DNA of 64,000 bases from Staphylococcus coagulans (GCF_002901995.1 NZ_PPQN01000011.1:1-64000); one strand, 5' to 3'; counted from the first letter of the stretch, positions 1 to 9,627 are shown. Program-made: numbers and translations. Notes: generated from the letters alone by a model not told the origin.

Positions 1-19
1 AGATGTGTATAAGAGACAG
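1..19 (+). other. Nextera/Tn5 mosaic-end adapter (sequencing artefact)
   Basis: The first 19 bases, agatgtgtataagagacag, are identical to the Tn5 transposase mosaic end used in Nextera libraries. This is untrimmed adapter at a contig end and not genomic sequence. Genomic DNA starts at about base 20. Confidence 0.97.
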
Positions 20-81
20 GTATAAGCTTATCTTGTATAATTACTGTCATGTGTAAGCGTTTTCTATGGAGGTGTGAATTA

Positions 82-676
82 ATGGAAGAAAATCAGAAAT
101 GTCATGTCAACCAACTGATGTACACATTAATTGAACGCGTTCCGAATGATTTTAAATTTCACGGAGAAGCAGCGACTAATTTATTTTTAAATGATCAATT
201 ATGTTTGGAAGATGGGATAGAAATTTGTGTCAACAGAATGGATTTGTTGACTGTTTTAAGTGTAATTCCTCAAAATTATCGAATTAAGGGTTTGGATAAA
301 CATGGGAAAATGCTGAATTGTGAGAAACATCGTCTACATCAAAATCGCATCTGTAGAAGTTTATGAAAATGAAATATTATTACTCAATATAATTGTTTAT
401 GATGTATATAATGAAGAGTGGATGTTTCGATTAAATAATAATATTAGAATTCCTGAAAAACAAATATATTATCATTCATTAAAATGGAATGTGGATTATA
501 TAAAACCTGAAATAGTTTTAATGTATATATTACATGAACCTTTAAATCAAAAACAAGTTCAATACTATCGTCACTTAATAGATCGCATGAGTTATTATCA
601 ATTTATTACGTTAAAAGTGGCAGTAGGTGAAGATTTATTAAGAAAGGTACTTACAGAAAGAAGTACTTATCGTTAA
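82..676 (+). pseudogene. hypothetical protein, frameshifted
   Basis: Two overlapping reading frames appear to be the halves of one gene. The first starts at ATG 82 behind a good ribosome site (TGGAGGTG, 67-74) and reads about 76 sensible codons, then runs into unrelated basic residues and stops at 366. The second frame is open from about 320 (GTG, with no ribosome site) to 676 and continues as plausible protein (VYIKIASVEVYENE...). Joining them near 305-322 gives roughly 197 residues with no membrane segment. The N-terminal part (KFHGEAATNLFL, then a run of hydrophobic and acidic residues) faintly resembles nucleotidyltransferase-like folds, but I would not assign a function. A TATAAT at 36-41 and a cre-like sequence at about 51-66 lie upstream; the -35 is cut by the contig end. 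The shift could be real or an error near the contig end. Confidence 0.6.
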
Positions 677-713
677 CACCTCATTAGAGAGGGGGGATAA
701 GTACTTCTTCTTT
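657..713. terminator. bidirectional terminator
   Basis: A 14 bp stem (AAGAAGTACTTATC / GATAAGTACTTCTT) lies between the convergent hypothetical gene and lysC, overlaps the end of the former, and is T-rich on the + side. It can serve both transcripts. Confidence 0.8.
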
Positions 714-715
714 AC

Positions 716-2068
716 TTATTTTTGATAACAATGTTGATAGCACGCTTTGACTGCGTCATCGGCATCTTTAGTAGATATACCAAACATCATTGAGATTTCA
801 GATGAACCTTGGTTAATCATTTTTAAGTTGATATTGGCCTGTGCGAGGGCGTCAGTGATTTTATTTGCTGTGCCTACCGCTGCACTCATCCCTTCACCGA
901 CAACCATTAAAATGGCCAAATCATTTTCAACACTTAACTCGTCGATTTCACAACGTTGACGGATTTCTTCTAATACTTTTTGTTCTTTTCCAACGAGTTG
1001 TGCTGAACGCATGATAATACTAATATTATCGATTCCAGATGGCATGTGGTCAAATGAAATATGATGTTTAGCCAAAATATCAAGAATATTCACTGTGAAG
1101 CCCACTTGTCTGTTCATTAAATATTTTTTTATGTTAATGCTTGTAAAGTTTTTATCACAACTGATACCGGTTACGACATTTTTTCGATCAATTTCTCGAT
1201 CATGCACAATATAAGTCCCTGGATCATCGGGGCGATTTGTATTTTTAATAACGACAGGTATGCGGTAATGATAAAGAGGTTGTAATGCTTCGTCATGAAA
1301 GACGCTAAATCCTGCGTAAGATAATTCTCGCATTTCACGATAGGTGATTTCGTTAATGATTTCTGGTTTTGAAATCACTTTTGGATTTGCACGGTAAATT
1401 CCGGAAACATCCGTAAAGTTTTCATACAAATCAGCTTTAACACCTCGAGCAACAATGGCACCAGTAATATCAGAGCCACCGCGAGGGAATGTCACAATAT
1501 GATTTGTTTCAGAATAGCCAAAAAAGCCAGGAATAATGATTTTTTTATCATAGTTTTTAAGTTGGTTGATTTGATCGTAACTTGATTCAAGAATTTGAGC
1601 ATTACCCGGATCATCTGTCACAATAATACCCGCTTCTTTTGGTGACAAATACGTCGTTGGAATCCCTTGTTCATTATTATATGCAGCGATGATTTGTGCA
1701 TTGAAATTTTCTCCTGAAGATTTCAGCGCATCTAATAAACGTGCAGGCTGGTCTTTTAATGTAGAAATATGGTGTTCTAATGTTTGATCGATTTCGTTTA
1801 GGACGTCTGTTTTGAGTGACAGTCCATCAATAATATCTTGAAAACGTGTTAATATTTCTTCTTTTTTATGTATATAATCTAACCCGTTAACTACTTTTTC
1901 GTACAACCTAATGAGAAGATCGGTTGTCTTGATATCATCATCATTCCGTTTACCAGGTGCAGAAACAACAATGATGCGTCTATCATTGTCACTGTTTACA
2001 ATGTTTAAAACTTTTTTGATTTGTTCAGCAGACGCTACTGAACTTCCCCCAAATTTTGATACTTTCAT
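716..2068 (-). CDS. lysC: aspartate kinase
   Basis: Phosphorylates L-aspartate to aspartyl-phosphate, the first step of the lysine, threonine and methionine pathway. The N-terminal kinase motif KFGGSSVAS is at residues 5-13, and the FPRGGSDITGA substrate/nucleotide loop is near residue 200. The C-terminal 150 residues hold two ACT-type regulatory segments (VGFTVNILDIL and LMVVGEGMSAAVGTA). The length of 450 aa is normal for a monofunctional enzyme. The reading frame is open to a TTG at 2080, but that codon abuts the AAAGAAAGG ribosome site, so I place the start at ATG 2068 with a 12-base spacing. It diverges from hom-thrC-thrB, so the promoters are back to back and the four genes probably share control. 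Many staphylococci carry a second aspartate kinase gene with the lysine genes; this copy is the threonine-linked one by context. Confidence 0.93.
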   Translation of the reverse strand: MKVSKFGGSSVASAEQIKKVLNIVNSDNDRRIIVVSAPGKRNDDDIKTTDLLIRLYEKVVNGLDYIHKKEEILTRFQDIIDGLSLKTDVLNEIDQTLEHHISTLKDQPARLLDALKSSGENFNAQIIAAYNNEQGIPTTYLSPKEAGIIVTDDPGNAQILESSYDQINQLKNYDKKIIIPGFFGYSETNHIVTFPRGGSDITGAIVARGVKADLYENFTDVSGIYRANPKVISKPEIINEITYREMRELSYAGFSVFHDEALQPLYHYRIPVVIKNTNRPDDPGTYIVHDREIDRKNVVTGISCDKNFTSINIKKYLMNRQVGFTVNILDILAKHHISFDHMPSGIDNISIIMRSAQLVGKEQKVLEEIRQRCEIDELSVENDLAILMVVGEGMSAAVGTANKITDALAQANINLKMINQGSSEISMMFGISTKDADDAVKACYQHCYQK

Positions 2069-2149
2069 AAATTTTGACAACCTTTCTTTAATGATGCTTT
2101 GCCTATTTAGTTTGATAAAGACTAATGGTAATATAAAGGTATATTTCTA

Positions 2150-2242
2150 AATTTTTAGAACTTTACAAACTTTGTGAATGAATTTATACTAAACCATATT
2201 TACATATATTTCAACTGTACTTGAATAATTTTTGAGAGAATT
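2150..2242. promoter_or_regulatory. divergent lysC/hom control region with two CodY-like boxes
   Basis: AATTTTTAGAACTTT (2150-2164) and ATTTTTGAGAGAATT (2228-2242) each match the CodY consensus AATTTTCWGAAAATT at 12 of 15 positions. One lies near each gene start. CodY is a known repressor of amino-acid biosynthesis genes in staphylococci. No T-box leader is visible. The sites are inferred from sequence match only. Confidence 0.45.
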
Positions 2243-2259
2243 TAAGCGGAGGGATTTAG

Positions 2260-3543
2260 ATGAAACAACTCAATGTTGCGTTATTAGGATTAGGTACTGT
2301 CGGTTCAGGTGTCGTAAAAATCATTGAAGAGAACCATCAACAAATTAAAGATACAATCCAAAAAGATATCCACATTAAACATATTTTGGTCCGAGACACA
2401 TCAAAAAAACGTCCATTGAACATTTCTCGATATCACTTAACCGAGGATATCAATGACATTTTAAATGACAATGATGTCGATATTATTATTGAAGTAATGG
2501 GTGGGATTGAGCCGACTGTGGATTGGTTAAAAGCAGCATTGACTCAAAAGAAACATGTCGTTACAGCAAATAAAGATTTATTGGCTGTTCACTTACGTGT
2601 TTTAGAAGACCTGGCACAACAAAATGCAGTGGCGCTTAAATATGAAGCGAGTGTAGCTGGGGGTATACCGATTGTCAATGCAATTAATAATGGATTGAAT
2701 GCAAATAATATCAGTAAATTCATGGGTGTCTTTAATGGTACTTCGAATTTTATTTTAACTAAAATGACAGAAGAAGGCACGCCTTATGAAGATGCTTTAA
2801 AAGAAGCGCAAGATTTAGGATTTGCAGAAGCCGATCCAACAGATGATGTTGAGGGAATCGATGCAGCGCGTAAAGTCGTTATTACTTCCTATTTATCATT
2901 TAACCAAGTCATTAATTTAAAAGATGTTGAAACTGAAGGGATTAGTGGTGTAACGACCCACGATATAGATGCTGCAAAAGCTTTAGGTTACAAGATTAAA
3001 CTTATCGGGAAGGGTGCCTATGTCAACGGTAAAGTGGAGGCATCCGTGAAACCAACTTTAATTGCGCATTCACATCAACTTGCAGCGGTTGAAAATGAAT
3101 ACAATGCGATATATGTTATCGGAGACGCTGTAGGAGAAACAATGTTTTATGGAAAAGGTGCCGGCAGTTTAGCAACAGGCTCAGCAGTCGTGAGTGACTT
3201 ATTAAATGTTGCACTTCAATTTGAGTCTGATCTTCATACATTGCCACCGCATTTTGAATTAAAAACTGATAAAACAAAAGAAATGATGGACGATGGCGAA
3301 ACAGTAACGATAAAAGAAAAGGAAAGTTATTATTTAGTGATTAATACACCTGAAGTTTCACAAAAGCAAGTCGAAGCGACATTGAAAAGCAAGCTACCTT
3401 TTCATAAGTCTCTTCAGATTGAAACGTTATCGTCTAATAGTGTAGCAGTGGTTGTTGTTGGTGTTGATCAACATCCAACAACTTACGTCGAATCAGAAGA
3501 AGGCTATCACGTACAAAAAGTATATCCAGTTGAAGGAGTTTGA
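2260..3543 (+). CDS. hom: homoserine dehydrogenase
   Basis: Reduces aspartate semialdehyde to homoserine, the branch-point step toward threonine and methionine, in the cytoplasm. A Rossmann NAD(P) loop [10 protein letters not shown] covers residues 10-19, and [10 protein letters not shown] (about residue 100) and the [14 protein letters not shown] stretch are typical of the family. The last 80 residues form an ACT-like domain expected to sense threonine. The 427 aa length matches staphylococcal Hom. ATG 2260 follows GGAGGG at a good distance. It is the first gene of a tight hom-thrC-thrB operon: its TGA is 5 bases before the thrC ATG. Confidence 0.96.
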   Translation: MKQLNVALLGLGTVGSGVVKIIEENHQQIKDTIQKDIHIKHILVRDTSKKRPLNISRYHLTEDINDILNDNDVDIIIEVMGGIEPTVDWLKAALTQKKHVVTANKDLLAVHLRVLEDLAQQNAVALKYEASVAGGIPIVNAINNGLNANNISKFMGVFNGTSNFILTKMTEEGTPYEDALKEAQDLGFAEADPTDDVEGIDAARKVVITSYLSFNQVINLKDVETEGISGVTTHDIDAAKALGYKIKLIGKGAYVNGKVEASVKPTLIAHSHQLAAVENEYNAIYVIGDAVGETMFYGKGAGSLATGSAVVSDLLNVALQFESDLHTLPPHFELKTDKTKEMMDDGETVTIKEKESYYLVINTPEVSQKQVEATLKSKLPFHKSLQIETLSSNSVAVVVVGVDQHPTTYVESEEGYHVQKVYPVEGV

Positions 3544-3548
3544 TAAGA

Positions 3549-4613
3549 ATGAAATTATGGAAAGGTCTTGTTGAAGAATATCAATCATTTTTACCAGTCA
3601 CAGATGATACACCTAAAGTGACATTAAATGAAGGGCATACGCCTTTAATTTATTGCGATACAATTTCAGAAATGTTAGGTGTTGAACTCTATGTCAAATA
3701 TGAAGGTGCCAATCCTACAGGTTCATTTAAAGATAGAGGTATGGTAATGGCAGTCACTAAAGCCAAGGAACAAGGGCGTAAAATTGTAATTTGCGCATCA
3801 ACGGGGAATACATCCGCTTCGGCAGCCGCTTATGCAGCAAGAGCAGGTTTAAAAGCAATTGTAGTTATTCCAGAAGGCAAAATTGCATTAGGTAAATTAT
3901 CACAAGCTGTGATGTATGGTGCAGAAATTGTTTCTATTGAAGGAAACTTTGACGAAGCTTTAGAAATCGTAAAAGAAGTAGCGCAGGACGGTGAAATTGA
4001 ATTAGTAAACTCTGTCAATCCATACCGTATTGAAGGTCAAAAAACAGGAGCATTTGAAATTGTCGACCAACTTGAAGGACAAGCACCTGATGTTTTAGCG
4101 ATTCCTGTTGGTAATGCAGGCAATATTACCGCATATTGGAAAGGATTTAAAACTTATCATGATGCAAATCAATCTGAATTGCCACAGATGTTTGGCTTTC
4201 AAGCAGAAGGCGCTTCGCCTATTGTGCAAAATAAAGTAGTGAAAAATCCAGAGACTATCGCAACGGCGATTCGTATTGGTAATCCTGCAAGTTGGGACAA
4301 AGCGGTACAAGCTATTGATGAGTCACATGGGCTCATTGATGCTGTCACAGACGAAGAAATTTTAGAAGCTTATCAATTGATGACGTCTAAAGAAGGTATT
4401 TTTAGTGAGCCAGCAAGTAATGCATCCATTGCAGGTCTGATTAAATTACATCGTCAAGGTCGACTCAAACAAGGTCAACGTGTTGTTGCGGTATTGACCG
4501 GAAATGGTTTAAAAGACCCAGACACTGCGATTGGTTTATTGGAGAACCCAATTCAAGCATTACCAAATAATAAGGAAAGTATTATTCAATATATTAAGGA
4601 TGCGTTACAATGA
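3549..4613 (+). CDS. thrC: threonine synthase
   Basis: Converts O-phosphohomoserine to threonine with pyridoxal phosphate. The PLP lysine is K61 in TGSFKDRGM, followed by the [18 protein letters not shown] phosphate-binding region and the glycine-rich IPVGNAGNI loop. I chose ATG 3549 (354 aa). The open frame begins at TTG 3540, but that lies against the GAAGGAG ribosome site at 3532-3538, which is ideally spaced for 3549. Its stop overlaps the thrB start (ATGA), which implies translational coupling. Confidence 0.96.
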   Translation: MKLWKGLVEEYQSFLPVTDDTPKVTLNEGHTPLIYCDTISEMLGVELYVKYEGANPTGSFKDRGMVMAVTKAKEQGRKIVICASTGNTSASAAAYAARAGLKAIVVIPEGKIALGKLSQAVMYGAEIVSIEGNFDEALEIVKEVAQDGEIELVNSVNPYRIEGQKTGAFEIVDQLEGQAPDVLAIPVGNAGNITAYWKGFKTYHDANQSELPQMFGFQAEGASPIVQNKVVKNPETIATAIRIGNPASWDKAVQAIDESHGLIDAVTDEEILEAYQLMTSKEGIFSEPASNASIAGLIKLHRQGRLKQGQRVVAVLTGNGLKDPDTAIGLLENPIQALPNNKESIIQYIKDALQ

Positions 4614-5530
4614 CAAAAAATAAATTGAGCTTGAAAGTTCCCGCATCGACTGCGAATCTAGGTTGTGGTTTTGATTCAATTGGTATGGCATTAAACAAGT
4701 TTTTATATATTGAGGCGCAAATCATTTCAGGCGAAAAATGGCGTTTTGTTCATGAAGGACCGCATTTGGTTGGTTTACCTGAAGATGAGGCGCACTATAT
4801 GTATCAGATTGCTCAAAAAGTGGCGGATAAGTATCGAGTGACCTTACCTGCTTTAGAAATAAAAATGTTTAGTGATATCCCTCTAGCACGAGGTCTTGGC
4901 TCTTCGGCATCTGCACTTGTTGCTGCTTTATACATCGCCAATTATTTTGGAGACATAGAGTTATCTAAGTATGAGCTTTTACAACTTGCCACTAATATTG
5001 AAGGCCATCCTGATAATGTCGCACCGACGATTTATGGCGGATTAGTAGTGGGCTATCATAATGTAGAAACTCATATCACAAGTGTTGCACATATTGATGT
5101 ACCAGATGTTGATTTTATTGTCACAATACCAAGTTATGAGTTAGCGACAACAACAGCACGAAAAGTGTTGCCAGAGACATTGACGCATAAAGAAGCGGTG
5201 AAATATAGCGCTATTAGCAATACAATGATAAGTGCGTTAATTCAGCATAATTATGTTCTCGCGGGTCAAATGATGGAACAAGATGGCCTGCACGAACCGT
5301 TTCGTCAACATCTCATTCAAGATTTTGATCAAATTAAAACAATTGCCCATCGCTATCATGCTTATGCCACTGTTTTATCCGGGGCGGGACCAACTATTTT
5401 AACAATGGTAAAAAAAGAAAACAGCGGTCCACTTGTGCGTGCATTACGCAAAGAAGTTAAAAGTTGTCATTCAGAATTAGCAACTGTTAATACAACAGGT
5501 GTGGTGAGTGACGTCATTCATCATTATTAA
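4610..5530 (+). CDS. thrB: homoserine kinase
   Basis: A GHMP-family kinase that phosphorylates homoserine to feed ThrC. The ATP-binding motif [13 protein letters not shown] is at residues 91-103, the N-terminal [15 protein letters not shown] motif at 11-25, and the C-terminal GHMP motif [12 protein letters not shown] near residue 258. The 306 aa length is normal. It overlaps thrC by four bases and is the last gene of the operon; a hairpin terminator follows about 170 bases on. Confidence 0.96.
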   Translation: MTKNKLSLKVPASTANLGCGFDSIGMALNKFLYIEAQIISGEKWRFVHEGPHLVGLPEDEAHYMYQIAQKVADKYRVTLPALEIKMFSDIPLARGLGSSASALVAALYIANYFGDIELSKYELLQLATNIEGHPDNVAPTIYGGLVVGYHNVETHITSVAHIDVPDVDFIVTIPSYELATTTARKVLPETLTHKEAVKYSAISNTMISALIQHNYVLAGQMMEQDGLHEPFRQHLIQDFDQIKTIAHRYHAYATVLSGAGPTILTMVKKENSGPLVRALRKEVKSCHSELATVNTTGVVSDVIHHY

Positions 5531-5864
5531 ACATGTATCGTGTCGCGTTTGATTTACATATCAAATAAGATGGAAAGTTGAGATTGAAATATAATACATT
5601 TAGTCTAAAAGAGAATTTTAAATATAAGGTGCATAAATGTACTGTTTAAGAGCGCTTTTGTATGAAAGTTTGTACATACTTAGTCATCTTAGCTAGGGAA
5701 GGGTGAGACGAATCCAAATCGATTTCTGTCTCACTCTTCTTTATTATCTTCATTGATTCATTTGTACAATATAAAAGGGCTTTATTTGTTGTTACCAAAC
5801 GGTTTTATTGTATATGTTCGGAAGACTATTGTAAGATATAAACAAGTTGAAAGGAGATTGTTAG
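5531..5864 (+). other. 334-base intergenic region after thrB
   Basis: I found no convincing gene. The first 165 bases are AT-rich and featureless. They are followed by the terminator at 5698-5745 and then the promoter region of the HAD gene. Confidence 0.6.
5698..5745 (+). terminator. terminator after thrB
   Basis: The stem GAAGGGTGAGAC / GTCTCACTCTTC has one G-U pair and is followed by TTTATT. The loop holds a smaller AATCGATT palindrome. It resembles the hairpin at 17848-17893 (GAGTGGGAT ... ATCTCATTC), a dispersed staphylococcal hairpin style. Confidence 0.8.
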
Positions 5865-6671
5865 ATGAAAATTGAATTAATTGTAATGGATATGGATGAT
5901 ACGTTAATGACTTCTGAAAACCATCTTTCAGAAAAAACAAAATCTTATTTGCTTAATCTACAAAATGAAGGTTATAAACTTGCTTTAGCTTCAGGTCGTC
6001 CGACTGAAGGCATGTTACCGATAGCGAAAGAACTTAAAATGGATCAATATGGCAGTTATATAATGAGCTATAACGGTGCTCAAACAACAGATTTAGCCGC
6101 TAATGAAATTGTATCGAAAAAAGATATTGAGAAGGAAGAATTTGATAAAATTGTAGATTTTTGTCGAGAACGAAATTTATTTGTTCTTACGTATGATCAC
6201 GGAAAGATTATCTATGATGGTGAACATGAATATATGAATCGAGAATCTGAACTGACTGGTTTAGAAATGGAAAAAGTAGATGATTTGAAAAGTTACATTC
6301 AAAAATCAGTTCCGAAAGTAATGGGTGTTGACTTTGAAGAAAACATTGAAAAAATAATTAAACAATTTGGAAATGAATTTAATAAAGCTATTGACATGAC
6401 GACAAGTAAACCATTTTTCCTAGAATTCATGAGAAAAAGCGTTTCAAAAGGTGCAGCCATTGAAGCTTTAGCGGAGCGGTTGGATATTGATGTGAATCAT
6501 ATTGTTGCTTTTGGTGATAGTGCCAATGATATAGAAATGTTTAAAACTGCCGGTACTGCAATTGCAATGGATAACGCATCTGATGAAGTAAAAGAACAAG
6601 CAGATATGGTAACCAAAAGTAATGATGAGGATGGAATTCCATACGCGTTGGAGCAACTTATAAACAAATAA
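5865..6671 (+). CDS. Cof-type HAD-IIB hydrolase
   Basis: Haloacid-dehalogenase phosphatase of the Cof/YkrA-like sugar-phosphate class. Motif I is DMDDT (D9 nucleophile, D11 acid/base), ASGRP near residue 42 is motif II, a conserved K lies near residue 195, and GDSANDIEMF near 217 is motif IV. The IIB cap domain lies between motifs II and III. The 268 aa length is normal. ATG 5865 is preceded by AAAGGAGA. The natural substrate cannot be read from the sequence. It is a single-gene unit closed by a long hairpin. Its neighbours in other staphylococci are also the thr genes. Confidence 0.92.
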   Translation: MKIELIVMDMDDTLMTSENHLSEKTKSYLLNLQNEGYKLALASGRPTEGMLPIAKELKMDQYGSYIMSYNGAQTTDLAANEIVSKKDIEKEEFDKIVDFCRERNLFVLTYDHGKIIYDGEHEYMNRESELTGLEMEKVDDLKSYIQKSVPKVMGVDFEENIEKIIKQFGNEFNKAIDMTTSKPFFLEFMRKSVSKGAAIEALAERLDIDVNHIVAFGDSANDIEMFKTAGTAIAMDNASDEVKEQADMVTKSNDEDGIPYALEQLINK

Positions 6672-6734
6672 GCAACACTCGGACTCGTGAGATTTAATAG
6701 ATTAAAGTCGTTTGTTGTTTTCATATAAAAATTT

Positions 6735-6827
6735 AAAAAACAACACAAGTCTTTAGATAACGATAAAACACATTGAAGATAAAGTGAAATTCAACTGTTA
6801 TCGTTGTAACTTGTGTTGTTTTTTTAT
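6735..6827. terminator. long bidirectional terminator
   Basis: An outer 15 bp stem AAAAACAACACAAGT / ACTTGTGTTGTTTTT encloses an inner AACGATA / TATCGTT stem, with A-run and T-run on the two outer sides. It lies between two convergent genes. Confidence 0.9.
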
Positions 6828-6844
6828 GGAACAAATTGATGATG

Positions 6845-7159
6845 CTATTTTGCAGTATGTGTCCACTCGTGTTTGCCACGATGACGTTTAATATGGGCAT
6901 ACACTTGATCCGCTGTATAGTCTAAGTTCGTATAGACCGTAATTGTGAATGCAGATTGATTCGCTTCAAACTCAGAGTCTAAATATAATTCTTTTAAATG
7001 TTGAAATAAATTGTTCATCTGATCATGGGTTAAGCTACTATATTCTCTTAATGTGCGTTTTGCTAACTGCCCATTTTTATTTTCTAAAGCTTGAACGACG
7101 ATGACAAAACGTTCATCCGGCTTTAAAACATCATCGAAAAGGTTTGTTTGACCGACCAT
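6845..7159 (-). CDS. hypothetical protein, 104 aa
   Basis: A soluble, mixed alpha/beta protein of 104 residues with no signal peptide or membrane segment. I do not recognise a named family. ATG 7159 is well supported by AAAGGTGG seven bases upstream. It stands alone between the HAD gene terminator and the lysP terminator, and this position next to the HAD gene and permease is conserved in staphylococci as I recall it. Codon use matches the neighbours. The sequence ends HTAK. Confidence 0.8.
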   Translation of the reverse strand: MVGQTNLFDDVLKPDERFVIVVQALENKNGQLAKRTLREYSSLTHDQMNNLFQHLKELYLDSEFEANQSAFTITVYTNLDYTADQVYAHIKRHRGKHEWTHTAK

Positions 7160-7276
7160 ACAATAACCACCTTTACAATTTATTAACTTAATTATACATT
7201 ATTTACCGATTTATAGTAAATGGGAGATAAATAGGTTTTCACATCAATATAGGGCAGTTAAAAGAGATAGTGGGAT

Positions 7277-7318
7277 AAAAAGAAACATGGAGCGTGACTT
7301 TTTAAGTCTCACTCCATG
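7277..7318 (-). terminator. terminator of lysP-like gene
   Basis: The 13 bp stem CATGGAGCGTGAC / GTCTCACTCCATG (one mismatch) is followed on the - strand by a T-rich run (TTTCTTTTTATC). A second hairpin, GATGACTA/TAGTCATC, lies at about 7328-7350, closer to the gene. Confidence 0.8.
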
Positions 7319-7390
7319 ATAGTGTATGATGACTACTGAAAATAGTCATCGTGTATAGGTTGTAATACAAAAAAGTGATTAAAGTGATAT

Positions 7391-8845
7391 TTACGATTCA
7401 CGATAGGACTCATGCTCACTTAAATCTATTTCTTCAAGAGGAATCACTTTTGTTTTATTGATTGCTTTGTGTACGAAATAAACAACAATTAGCACAATGA
7501 TAGGTAAAAAGCTTTGAAGTAATTTAGAAACTTCAAAATGAACAATAGCTTCTGCTGAGCTACCAAATATTAAGAACAACAAGATTGCAATAACGATAAT
7601 AGGTCCCACAGGGAAGAATGGTGCTTTATATGCAAGTAGTTGATCAATATTTTTATTTTGTTTCTTAATTGCACGTCTCATTCGGATTTGTGCAATTAAA
7701 CTTGAGCCCCATACAAATGTGACAAGTGCACCAATAATATTTAGCAACCCAATGACGCTTTTTGGATTGTAGTTGGCATAGAGAGTAACAATCGCAATAA
7801 AAACAAAAGTTGTAAATAAAGCATTTAAAGGTAATTTTGAGCGATGATGAATTTTGCCTAAAAATTGAGGTGCTTGCCCATGTTGACTTAATGAATAAAG
7901 CATACGACTTGTAGTAAAAACACCAGAGTTAGCTGCTGAAAGTAATGAAGTTAAAATGACCGCATTAATGACAGAAGCAGCAAAAGCAATACCTACTTTG
8001 TCGAATACAATCGTAAATGGACTTTGCGCAATTGACCCATTTTCGTTGAGTAATGTAGGATCAGTATAAGCTAAAATGGCTGAAATGACAGCGATGGATA
8101 ACACATAAAACAGTAAAATTCGCCAGAACACTTGTTTAATCGCTTTAGGCATAGATTCTCTCGGATTGTCAGATTCCCCTGCAGTTACCGCAACAACTTC
8201 AGTACCACCAACTGAAAATCCAGCAATTAACAGCACGCTTAAGAATCCTGAAATGCCTCCTACGAACGGTGCTTCTCCAACCGTAAAGTTTTTAAGACCA
8301 TAGTAATGCCCACCTAGAATACCAAAAATCATTAAAATACCGAGTATTATGAAAATAATAATTGTAATGACTTTGATTAATGAGAGCCAAAACTCAGCTT
8401 CTCCAAAAGCTTTTACAGTGAATACATTAACTAAGAATAGTAATGTTAGAAAAAGCAAACTCCAAACAAGAGGTGAGAAGAAATGAAAGGTATCCCAATA
8501 ACTAATTACATTAGATGCGACGATGACATCTACGCTTGTAACCAACGACCAGATAGTCCAATAAAGCCATCCCATCGTGAAACCAAGTGACGGATCAACA
8601 AAACGTGTTGCATAACTACTAAAAGCACCTGACACTGGATAAAATGTTGCCATTTCTCCGATTGATGACATTAAAAAGTACAACATAATACCTATAATTA
8701 TGTACGCGAGAATGGCACCGCCTGGGCCAGCTTGTGCGATAACGCCACCGGTTGCTACAAACAATCCTGTTCCGATAGCGCCCCCAATGGCAATCATTGT
8801 GATATGCCTTGATTGGAGGGTTCTACTCAATTTCTTTTCTTCCAT
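7391..8845 (-). CDS. lysP: amino acid permease, LysP-like
   Basis: An APC-superfamily transporter with 12 predicted membrane segments in the plasma membrane. The N-terminal region from GTGLFVATGGVIAQAGPGGA through GEMATFYPVSGAF to the DPSLGFTMGWLYW segment is highly characteristic of the lysine-specific permease LysP, so lysine/H+ symport is the likely role; other cationic or aromatic amino acids cannot be excluded. The frame opens at 8908, but ATG 8845 sits behind GAGGAG and gives the usual N-terminus MEEKKLSRTLQ (484 aa). No lysine riboswitch was seen upstream. A TTGAAA-N17-TAAAAT promoter lies just upstream on the - strand. Confidence 0.88.
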   Translation of the reverse strand: MEEKKLSRTLQSRHITMIAIGGAIGTGLFVATGGVIAQAGPGGAILAYIIIGIMLYFLMSSIGEMATFYPVSGAFSSYATRFVDPSLGFTMGWLYWTIWSLVTSVDVIVASNVISYWDTFHFFSPLVWSLLFLTLLFLVNVFTVKAFGEAEFWLSLIKVITIIIFIILGILMIFGILGGHYYGLKNFTVGEAPFVGGISGFLSVLLIAGFSVGGTEVVAVTAGESDNPRESMPKAIKQVFWRILLFYVLSIAVISAILAYTDPTLLNENGSIAQSPFTIVFDKVGIAFAASVINAVILTSLLSAANSGVFTTSRMLYSLSQHGQAPQFLGKIHHRSKLPLNALFTTFVFIAIVTLYANYNPKSVIGLLNIIGALVTFVWGSSLIAQIRMRRAIKKQNKNIDQLLAYKAPFFPVGPIIVIAILLFLIFGSSAEAIVHFEVSKLLQSFLPIIVLIVVYFVHKAINKTKVIPLEEIDLSEHESYRES

Positions 8846-9456
8846 AAACAATTTCTCCTCATAATTTAGATTTTCATTTATTTTACTTCTAAAATAGTAT
8901 AGTTTCAATAGGAATTTAAGACTTTAAAGTGATGAAAATAAGGTTTTTAGAGATATACGTTCAGAGTGGAATATGACAAATAGCATGGATGGCGTTAAAG
9001 TTACGATTCAGTTTTACTTTTACAAAATTAAAATAGTAAACGAACATTTCATTCAATGGTTTAAATAAAATATGAGGAGCCTCAAAATTTAAAATGGTAT
9101 GTATTACAAAATAAATGCATTATGAAGATAATTTGAAGTGGCTCAATTGACCTAAGTAAGCCTTTAAAGCGCATAAAAAAAGTCAAATTACGTATTCGCG
9201 TGTGTAACGTAATTTGACTGGTGTCGTATTTTAAATAAAAGATAGGTATCCTGCTCTACTATCAAACGAGCCTAGGACATAAATAATTCAACTCAAAATT
9301 AATAATCAAATCGTTTAAATATAGAAATTCTCAATGAATGTCTAATTGCCTCGAAAGTATGACAAGGCAATGACACTTGTGATTTAAGTTAAAGAAATGA
9401 TAGATTCATTTTCTTTTATACTTTATAATCGTAATGTTATGATATAAGCACTACGA
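8846..9456. other. 611-base non-coding region between lysP and rpmG
   Basis: No open frame of note. It holds the lysP promoter on the left, a - strand terminator at 9174-9219, an ATTGCC/GGCAAT hairpin near 9349-9375, and an inverted repeat ATAATCGTA/TACGATTAT at about 9425-9460 that runs into the 3' end of rpmG. In S. aureus, as I remember it, the catalase gene katA sits in this interval; no catalase motif was recognised here. Confidence 0.55.
9174..9219 (-). terminator. terminator read on the - strand (rpmG transcript)
   Basis: A perfect 13 bp stem AGTCAAATTACGT / ACGTAATTTGACT has an A-run on its left, which is a U-run for - strand RNA. It lies 237 bases past the rpmG stop, so rpmG would have a long 3' leader-like tail or an unlisted small RNA. 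Confidence 0.8.
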
Positions 9457-9606
9457 TTATTTAGTTTCTCTGTGTAAAGTATGTTTGTTTAATCTTGGGC
9501 AGTATTTCATCATTTCAATACGCTCAGGATTAGTTCGTTTGTTTTTAGTTGTGATATAGTTACGATCACCACATTCAGTACATGCTAAAGTAACGTTAAC
9601 GCGCAT
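9457..9606 (-). CDS. rpmG: 50S ribosomal protein L33 (spare paralogue)
   Basis: A 49-residue L33, [20 protein letters not shown] then [20 protein letters not shown] and a basic tail, matching the staphylococcal RpmG2 type. It keeps the first Cys pair (CTEC) but has only one Cys in the second (YCPRLN), so the zinc ribbon is incomplete. The start ATG 9606 follows AGGAGGTCC. A promoter TTGGCA (9672-9677) - 17 - TAAAAT (9649-9654, with TG extension) reads toward it, and a Zur-like box covers 9628-9642. It diverges from rpsN. Confidence 0.95.
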   Translation of the reverse strand: MRVNVTLACTECGDRNYITTKNKRTNPERIEMMKYCPRLNKHTLHRETK

Positions 9607-9627
9607 GGGTAGGACCTCCTTTTCAAA

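Noticed and set aside
51-66. cre site in front of the first gene
   Set aside because: One core mismatch and a non-matching first base in AT-rich DNA at a contig end; not strong enough to list separately.
8846-9456. Lysine riboswitch upstream of lysP
   Set aside because: No lysine-riboswitch core or matching hairpin layout could be found on the - strand.
9425-9460. ATAATCGTA/TACGATTAT inverted repeat as a third Zur site
   Set aside because: The half sites resemble Zur boxes but the spacing (about 18 to 20 bases) is wrong for a Zur operator, and it lies at the gene end.
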